A stretch of 64,000 bases of DNA from Lates calcarifer (Eukaryota; Chordata; Actinopteri; Centropomidae): assembly GCF_001640805.2 (NCBI RefSeq), contig NC_066835.1:2225269-2289268 (forward strand). The letters are read 5' to 3'. A program made the translations under genes and the position numbers. The notes under the pieces are model-generated. The model was not told the origin of the DNA, searched no databases, and saw only the letters and a program-made list of their open reading frames with translations. Of the stretch, positions 58,081-64,000 are shown one piece after another. Each line of letters opens with the position of its first letter. Position 1 is the stretch's first letter.

Positions 58081-58529
58081 AGCAGCAAGGCACGCAGCTT
58101 AAATATTGTTGTTTTTCCACCAGAGGGCAACATGTGTACTGTAATCCACAAACACCCCTTATCTCTTCTTCACTCCACTCTGGTTTAGATACAAATCTCA
58201 TCCTTTCTTTATGTTACAGTTTTGTTGGCAATACTGTTAACAGATTTGGATATACATATAGTCGTCATCTATCTTAAAGTGAAACATCCTGAGCAGCTTC
58301 ACTTTTTAAATTATCTGTTGGTACTGTGAGACAATGAGGGCAAATAAAAAACTACAGCATTGTTTCACCTCAGATTTCTCTCCAATGTGATAAACTGTGA
58401 TACATTATTTTTCTACATTAGAAGCTCCAATCTGTATTTTTTATTCATTAAATGAAACATAGAGTACATTGTAGCTGGGTAAAGCATACATTACATATCT
58501 TCCACCTTTAGGGGTCTCTCAAGCTCTGT

Positions 58530-58700
58530 GCAGGCCCCACTGTCTAGCCAGTACAGATAAATGGCACCTCGTTAATCAAATCTGCATGAGTGCGCTCAGG
58601 TTGCCATGGCAATAATTATCAGAGCTGCCTAATTAACTTTCTCAATTGCTTAATGATATACGACCCTCTGAACTCCCTCATTTTTTTTCTCTCTAATCCA
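58530..58700. promoter_or_regulatory. candidate enhancer with RFX X-box
   Basis: GTTGCCATGGCAA at 58600-58612 matches the palindromic X-box bound by RFX factors at 13 of 14 positions. It is surrounded by GTTAATCAAAT, AATAATTATC, CCTAATTAAC and GCTTAATGATA. No exon signals are seen, so a distal regulatory element is likelier than a gene. Confidence 0.35.
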
Positions 58701-60834
58701 AGTTGTTGTGTTTTTATTCCTCCATTTTCACTCCCCAGTGTTAACCCGTGACCGCCAAGATAATAGAAATTATAGAGAAATTAAATTCAGCACCACATCA
58801 TTTCCTGTCGGCCCACGCACACCAGGGCTGCAACCAACGGGGTGGCGTCAGACTTCACATGCAGCACAAGTGCCGAAGCATGTAGCCGATGTGTGTCTGT
58901 CCTGTACAGTGTGTGTGACTCACATATTTTGTCTTCTGCTGTGACCTCGTGTGACAGCTGACTGAAGGTTGGGAGCAGCGGTCCTGTCGTCCCTGATCAG
59001 CCAGCCGAAACTCTTGAGATACACCAAGACAGGGGGAATCGTACCTGGTGACACCCACCCTGCCATCCCCTGTCACAGGAGGCCTCCAATGCCGTCTACT
59101 GCCTTCCCCTCCTGCCTCCTGTCAGCCCACTGCCCCCTCACTGGCTGCAATCCACACTCATCCCAAGTTAATATCAGTTAGTCTTTGATATCTTCTAGTC
59201 AGAAACTTAGAAGGTCTGCATGGAAACCAACTGCACAAGTTGATAACTATCATCTCTTGATTTTTTGAAATTGCTCCAGATCATAATTATCAGCAGAAAC
59301 TGGTATCTTTCATCTAAATCCCAGTTTAACAGTGTTTATGTGTTTGGTCAAAAACAACATTAAAATAATCTGTGATTGTGTTTTCTTGACAAGCAAACTC
59401 TTTCAGTCATGTAAACAACTGAAATAAATAGTTAGATGTTAAAGGGATCCTAAAGTCTATGACTTGTACCAAAAGTCAATGTTGGTTTCCTTTAAGCATG
59501 GACTACAATTATTTTCTAACACTGAGTAGTTTTAGTTGTCCAAATTTGAACCAAAGGGGAACTTCAAGTACTTGGTATGACACATCCATAAATTGAGATA
59601 TAGATCAAACTTATAATAGTCAAAACTGAAGCAGCAGGGTCCGAGATGTCACGCCATAAAAACTGATCCTAAATTTATCATAATGCAAACATAATTTAAA
59701 CTCAACACCCAACTTTCTGTAAGAAATTCCTGATGTCTAAGGAGAAGAAGTCTTAAAGCGCTCAGTAACAAATGGCCACAATTCCATGAAAACTGTCCAA
59801 ACTCTATCTGCTGATGAGGATCATGTACTATGAACGAAAGCTCCAGAACAGCTAATAAATAATGAAGTTGTTTTCTTGACTTGTGTATCCAAGGTCAAGA
59901 ACAAGCATGGAACCTCAGCCTAATTTGTCATCTAGGTTGGCGGCCTTGTTCGTGTTGCTCCTCTCTGTGAACTCTCAGTCGTGACGGTCGCGCAAAGGCC
60001 ATGCTGCGCTGAAAATCGGCCGTCCAGACCCATGCCTGACTTCTGGGATCAGTGCTGGGTCAGCAGACCACAAGGCCTGGAAGAGTTCATGTGATTAACT
60101 TTCTGCAACCACCATCAGGAAGCTTTATAGGACTGGGTCAAATCAAGCTTTGGCAAAAAAAAAAAAAAAACCTTCCAGCGCGGTTACCACCAATGTCTGC
60201 CATATGTCTGGCACCGCCTGCTGACACAGTGTGATACTATTCCCCTTTTTATTTCCCACATAACCTAATTTCACAAAAACCTAACCTTCCTCCTTTGCCT
60301 TTTTTTTCTCTCTCAGAAGACCTACCCATGTTTAATTGTACCTGCTTGCTTTTGTTGTTTTGAAGCCAGTGGGGGAAAGTGGCAGGGGAAAGATTATCTT
60401 TGTAACACCTCTGCACTGTATCACTGCGTATTTTTTCCTCTTGTGAGTGGATTTCATGGTTGAGAGTGCAATTTGAAATAGGATTAACAGTAGGTGTTGG
60501 GTAGTGTTAGCTTAAACCACTTTATGTCAGGTACGGCAGAGAGAAGTCTGTCATTGCGTCTGCCTGAATCCTTTCACCACTGAACACTGCTTGAGGGGGA
60601 TTCTTTAAATATTACTAAAACTGTATTTGTATTCATCAAAGGGCTGTGAAGCAGGAGCAACACCACGTTGTGGTTTCTACCTATACAAAGCAGAGGAAAG
60701 AATCTGTGAGTGCAGTATTAGACAACCTCAACATGTACTGCCAGTATGGGAGCAAAATACAGCCTTTTGTTTTTTGGGTAAAAAAAAAAAAAAAAAAATC
60801 TCAGAGCAAGTGCTCCATCTCTTTTTTGTCTCAG

Positions 60835-60970
60835 TGCCTCTGTGACATTGGGAGGCCACATGCTTGGCTGTGGCCCAGACCCACGGAGAGGATGCATTCC
60901 TGGGATGGCCATCGGCAGTGTACAGGCTGAGATGCCCGGCCCTCTGCTCCCACAGTTTCCGCACACAGCA
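60835..60970 (+). other. exon-like GC-rich segment, 45 codons, function unknown
   Basis: A strong pyrimidine tract and acceptor CTCTTTTTTGTCTCAG precede it, and donor GCA|GTGAGTC follows. The frame starting one base in reads ASVTLGGHMLGCGPDPRRG through MPGPLLPQFPHTA without a stop; the frame starting at the first base has a stop. The segment is much more GC-rich than its surroundings. I do not recognise the protein, and no partner exons were found. Confidence 0.3.
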
Positions 60971-61484
60971 GTGAGTCCCGCTGGAAAACAACAGTTTCAG
61001 CAGTCTTATGTAACTGGGGTTGGTTGTAAAGAAAAAGGAGGGAGGGCTGGAGGGAGGGATTATGGACTGATGGAGGGAGAGAAAAAAAGATGGGAGGTTG
61101 TTTAAGGCTGAACATTGAAACAAAGTTGAGTACAGTAATTGACTTGCCCAAAGCTACTTTATAGCCTAACCCAGAGACTCCCAACCAGGCGCCATGGAGG
61201 TGCAACAGTATGGGGGTTTCATTTTTAAAAAGCACTGCAGCAGGTGATTTCAGACATTGGTTGTTTTTCTTGAAATAAAAAGCAACATGTTTTAGCTGTA
61301 TTAGCCTTTGTCAAGGCTCTTTAGCACTTGTGGATAAAATCAATTTTTGAGACTTAAAGCTACACCAATCAGGATTTCTTTATTAACAGTAGGTTATGAC
61401 TATGTGTAATGTTAGAGGGGTTACATTCAATGATGGACCTACAGAGAATTATCACTCAGTTTAGGTGCCCTTAGCTCTATGTAG

Positions 61485-61620
61485 AGTTTTAGTGTCTTTT
61501 AGTTCAGAGTTTTGGCTTTACAGCTCACAACTTTCCTGCTTTGCTTTAGTCTCACTGCTCTCATCAACCTTGTTTCCAGCAGCAGCAGGCAGCTGTTTTC
61601 AGCCAAAAGTTCTGTTAAAA
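61485..61620 (-). repeat. dispersed repeat copy
   Basis: The minus-strand reading GCTGCTGGAAACAAGGTTG and GAGCAGTGAGACTAAAGC matches copies at 1015-1315, 52256-52345 and 63260-63640. Confidence 0.55.
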
Positions 61621-62888
61621 CCACTGTGTACTGTATACCTGCACAGCATCACAGCCTAGACAGATGAAAGTCAATGATTAGCTAGTTAATGTATCGGAAC
61701 ATTAGCAGCAAAAAGCCAGGTATTTCCAGGAACATATGAGGAAAGCCTCAGAGGCCAAAGACACATGAACTTTGCTTCTAAAATCTGAATGCCTCTATGT
61801 TGGGCCATGTCTCATCTATGTGTAGAAAGGCCAAAATACTGATTTAAAGGAAAATTTCTGCTGAGATTTTGGAACACAGCACCATTACTAATAAAAGGAC
61901 TGATGGCAACAAATGTCAGTTTGTTAGAAGTGGTCAGAAGGTTGTGAACAGGTGATTTAAACCACTGGACTTAACCAAACTCACATAATTGGAGCTACAG
62001 GAGGTCAAAGGTCAAAGCAGTGTTCTGAAGACTTATGAATGATTTGGAATTTATTATCTTTTTTTTTATTTTTAATCATTTCCTCTAACAAAGTTTGACC
62101 AACCAAGAGGCTTATCTACAACCTGTCTAATTCTGTGGCCACTGTGTTTCTTGACCTATCTGACTTCTTTTTAGAGGTGTTGATGTGTGCCCAGACCTCA
62201 GCAATTGGTGTGTGTGGTGTGTTATTATTACCAACAATAAAGGGCAAAATGTTTCTTTAAAAAACTCCTGGTTCAAGCATCTTGGAGGAGCTGAAAGGCC
62301 TTGACAGATTTATTTCCTTTGTGTCAGGCTGAAGACATCTACGGGCCGTGGTAGAAACTCAGCTTAGCGATTAAATGAAGTGTAACAGGTGAGTCAAAAA
62401 CTCAGGGTGCAACCATCTCTTTCTTTCTGTTTTGCCTCATTATGCACAGAAGAGCACATCCTAGCTTTTCTGATTGGAGCCGTTGGTGGCAGCAGGCAGT
62501 GTTACTCAACAGTTGAAAGCCTCAGGGTTTCCCAAGGCAGGGAGTGGCATCCCCCTCCGCCAGTAAACACATCAATAATCCTGCAGGTTGACTGACTGGC
62601 TCACTGGATAAGGCATGAAAATGAAGGAGGAAGACCTGTGGAGAAGAAGCAATTAGTGTTCACTCTAAGGTATACAGGACTTGGAATAGTTAGTGATGTA
62701 CTGTTAAAAAGGGGGAGTAAACCCTGAGCCCCAGCTGGGTGATCAGCCTAATGCAAACAACTGTCAAGAGAAAAGAAAAATCAATTCATTTCCCAGAAAG
62801 AAGTGAACTTTTCCCCTTTATGAACCACTTTTCATGTTATTCAAAAAGAAACCAGATACTACTTACAATACTGTGAATTTAAAGGAAC

Positions 62889-62929
62889 ATGACAAAGAAG
62901 TGTTTTTAGAAAATACACTTCTTTGTCAT
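62889..62929. repeat. perfect inverted repeat, 14-bp arms, 13-nt loop
   Basis: ATGACAAAGAAGTG at 62889-62902 pairs exactly with CACTTCTTTGTCAT at 62916-62929. Confidence 0.95.
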
Positions 62930-63180
62930 CTCAAAAATGTCATCTCTATGTGTCCAGTACCAGCATAGTCTGGGATGTGTGCCTAACTGTAGCACAAAAA
63001 CAGGAAGCAGGAGGAAACAGTTAGCCTAGCTCTGTCAAAAGTATAAAAATATGCCTTCCAACAGCTCCAAAGCTTCCCTTCTCATGCAATGTAGAAACAG
63101 AAATGTAAAAACAAGACACTGTGGTTTATGCATTTCACAAGTCTCCATGCTTAAACGACAAAGTAGGTCATGCCAGTGCC
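62925..63180 (+). repeat. dispersed repeat copy (same family as 24246-24440)
   Basis: GAAACAGTTAGCCTAGCTC followed by TGTCAAAAGTATAAAAATATG and AAACAGAAATGTAAAAACAA matches the family seen at 6420-6610 and 24246-24440. Confidence 0.5.
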
Positions 63181-63259
63181 TTACAAAACAACCCATGTAA
63201 GCTTTTTTTTTTTTTTTTTTTTTTTTTTGATCCACTACCTTTATAGTTCAATCTGCTGC

Positions 63260-63640
63260 ACTGATTTCTTTATGGCCACTTGGGGACAGTGAAACAGGGT
63301 CTGAATTAAGTTGGTTATAAACACAACAATGACATATTATCACCTTATTATGTTATTGTGTTGAACATATTTGCCAAGACTTGCCTATTTAAGAATCCTG
63401 CAGAAATGGAGCATCATTAACACTCATTGGGATCATGTTTCTGGTCACCTGTCCATAGCTATTTACTACATTTGTCTGCTTGCTGTTACTGAGCAGGCTT
63501 TTTGGAGCTTTTTTGCTGAAAACAGCTGGAAATTAGATTCATGAGAGCGGTAAGACTGAACCAAAACATGAAAGTTGCGGGGCATAAAACCAAAACAGTG
63601 TACTACCAGATGATGAAACCCTGTGCAAAGCTGATGGGAA
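63260..63640 (+). repeat. dispersed repeat copy
   Basis: ATGGCCACTTGGGGACAGTG and, further on, AAACAGCTGGAAATTAG, GAGAGCGGTAAGACTGAACC and CATAAAACCAAAACAGTG follow the order of the copy at 52080-52345. Confidence 0.55.
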
Positions 63641-64000
63641 CTGAAAAGTTGGGTGATAAATCTTGATGAGTTCCTCACAGTCGTGTGATGTGTTGTTAAT
63701 ACATAAAAACACAGATTAAGACAACTTTAAGATTTGGTTAAGTTAATGCATCTAAAACTACTTGGTTAATGTTCAGATAAGATTGTGGTCATTGTCAAAA
63801 AACAAACAAACAAACAAAAAAAACAATAACAAAGCCAAGATGCTTTGTTCATCCAATCATCCACCCCAACTGCTTCCCTAAGAGATTTTATGGCACTATG
63901 TCACGCTATGCTACAGTCACTCATTATTTGTGCAACCACGAGAAGTGAACTTAAACATAGGTTGTTTTAAGCATTCGAAGAAACAACTGATGCAATTGTT

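Larger units (their letters stand above)
54760..64000. other. right-hand region without an established gene
   Basis: Holds the compound microsatellite, a LINE fragment, candidate non-coding elements at 57.8-58.7 kb, less AT-rich anonymous blocks at 58730-59170 and 59930-60110, an orphan exon-like segment at 60835-60970, and dispersed repeat copies at 61485-61620, 62925-63180 and 63260-63640. It may be distal flank or large introns of a gene outside the window. Confidence 0.45.

Noticed and set aside
60728..61235. Minus-strand frames of 131 and 134 codons
   Set aside because: They include poly-Phe from a poly-A run and are antisense to the better supported exon-like segment.

Overview
The window is vertebrate nuclear DNA, almost certainly from a teleost fish. 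It has intron-split genes with GT-AG junctions, an AT-rich intergenic background full of (CA)n/(TA)n microsatellites, and typical fish repeats: a Tc1/mariner element with a hAT element nested inside it, L2-type LINE tails, LINE ORF2 debris and small MITE/SINE-like families. The gene set resembles the human 1p36-1p34 neighbourhood (MANEAL, LIN28A, PDIK1L, RPA2). No prokaryotic genes, CRISPR arrays or tRNA/rRNA genes were seen.

Layout. (1) 1-5.3 kb: 5' half of a maneal-like GH99 endo-mannosidase gene on the minus strand (exons 1 and 2; the rest lies beyond the left edge). (2) 5.4-10.8 kb: intergenic. (3) 10.9-25.9 kb: complete lin28a on the plus strand, 4 coding exons, 197 codons, with a 3.3-kb 3'UTR carrying let-7 and miR-125 seed matches and a candidate alternative first exon. 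(4) 27.75-42.4 kb: pdik1l serine/threonine kinase gene on the plus strand, with candidate 5' exons and a one-base frameshift in the last coding exon. The long last intron holds the nested Tc1/hAT pair. (5) 46.37-49.55 kb: a nine-exon, diverged RPA2 (RPA32) paralogue on the plus strand. Its exon 6/exon 7 junction is out of phase by one base. (6) 49.9-64 kb: mostly repeats and anonymous DNA, with three orphan exon-like segments (51.2 kb minus, 54.25-54.64 kb plus, 60.84-60.97 kb plus) and stretches that look like conserved non-coding elements around 57.8-58.7 kb.

The genes do not form an operon or one pathway: a Golgi glycosidase, an RNA-binding let-7 antagonist, a nuclear kinase and a ssDNA-binding subunit. 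The most interesting points are regulatory or structural: the lin28a alternative start and its microRNA sites inside the coding region, the possible N-terminal extension of pdik1l, the RPA2 paralogue without the usual phospho-acceptor N-terminus, and several near-perfect short inverted repeats that no element explains. All identifications come from reading the sequence and remembered family motifs; no search was run.
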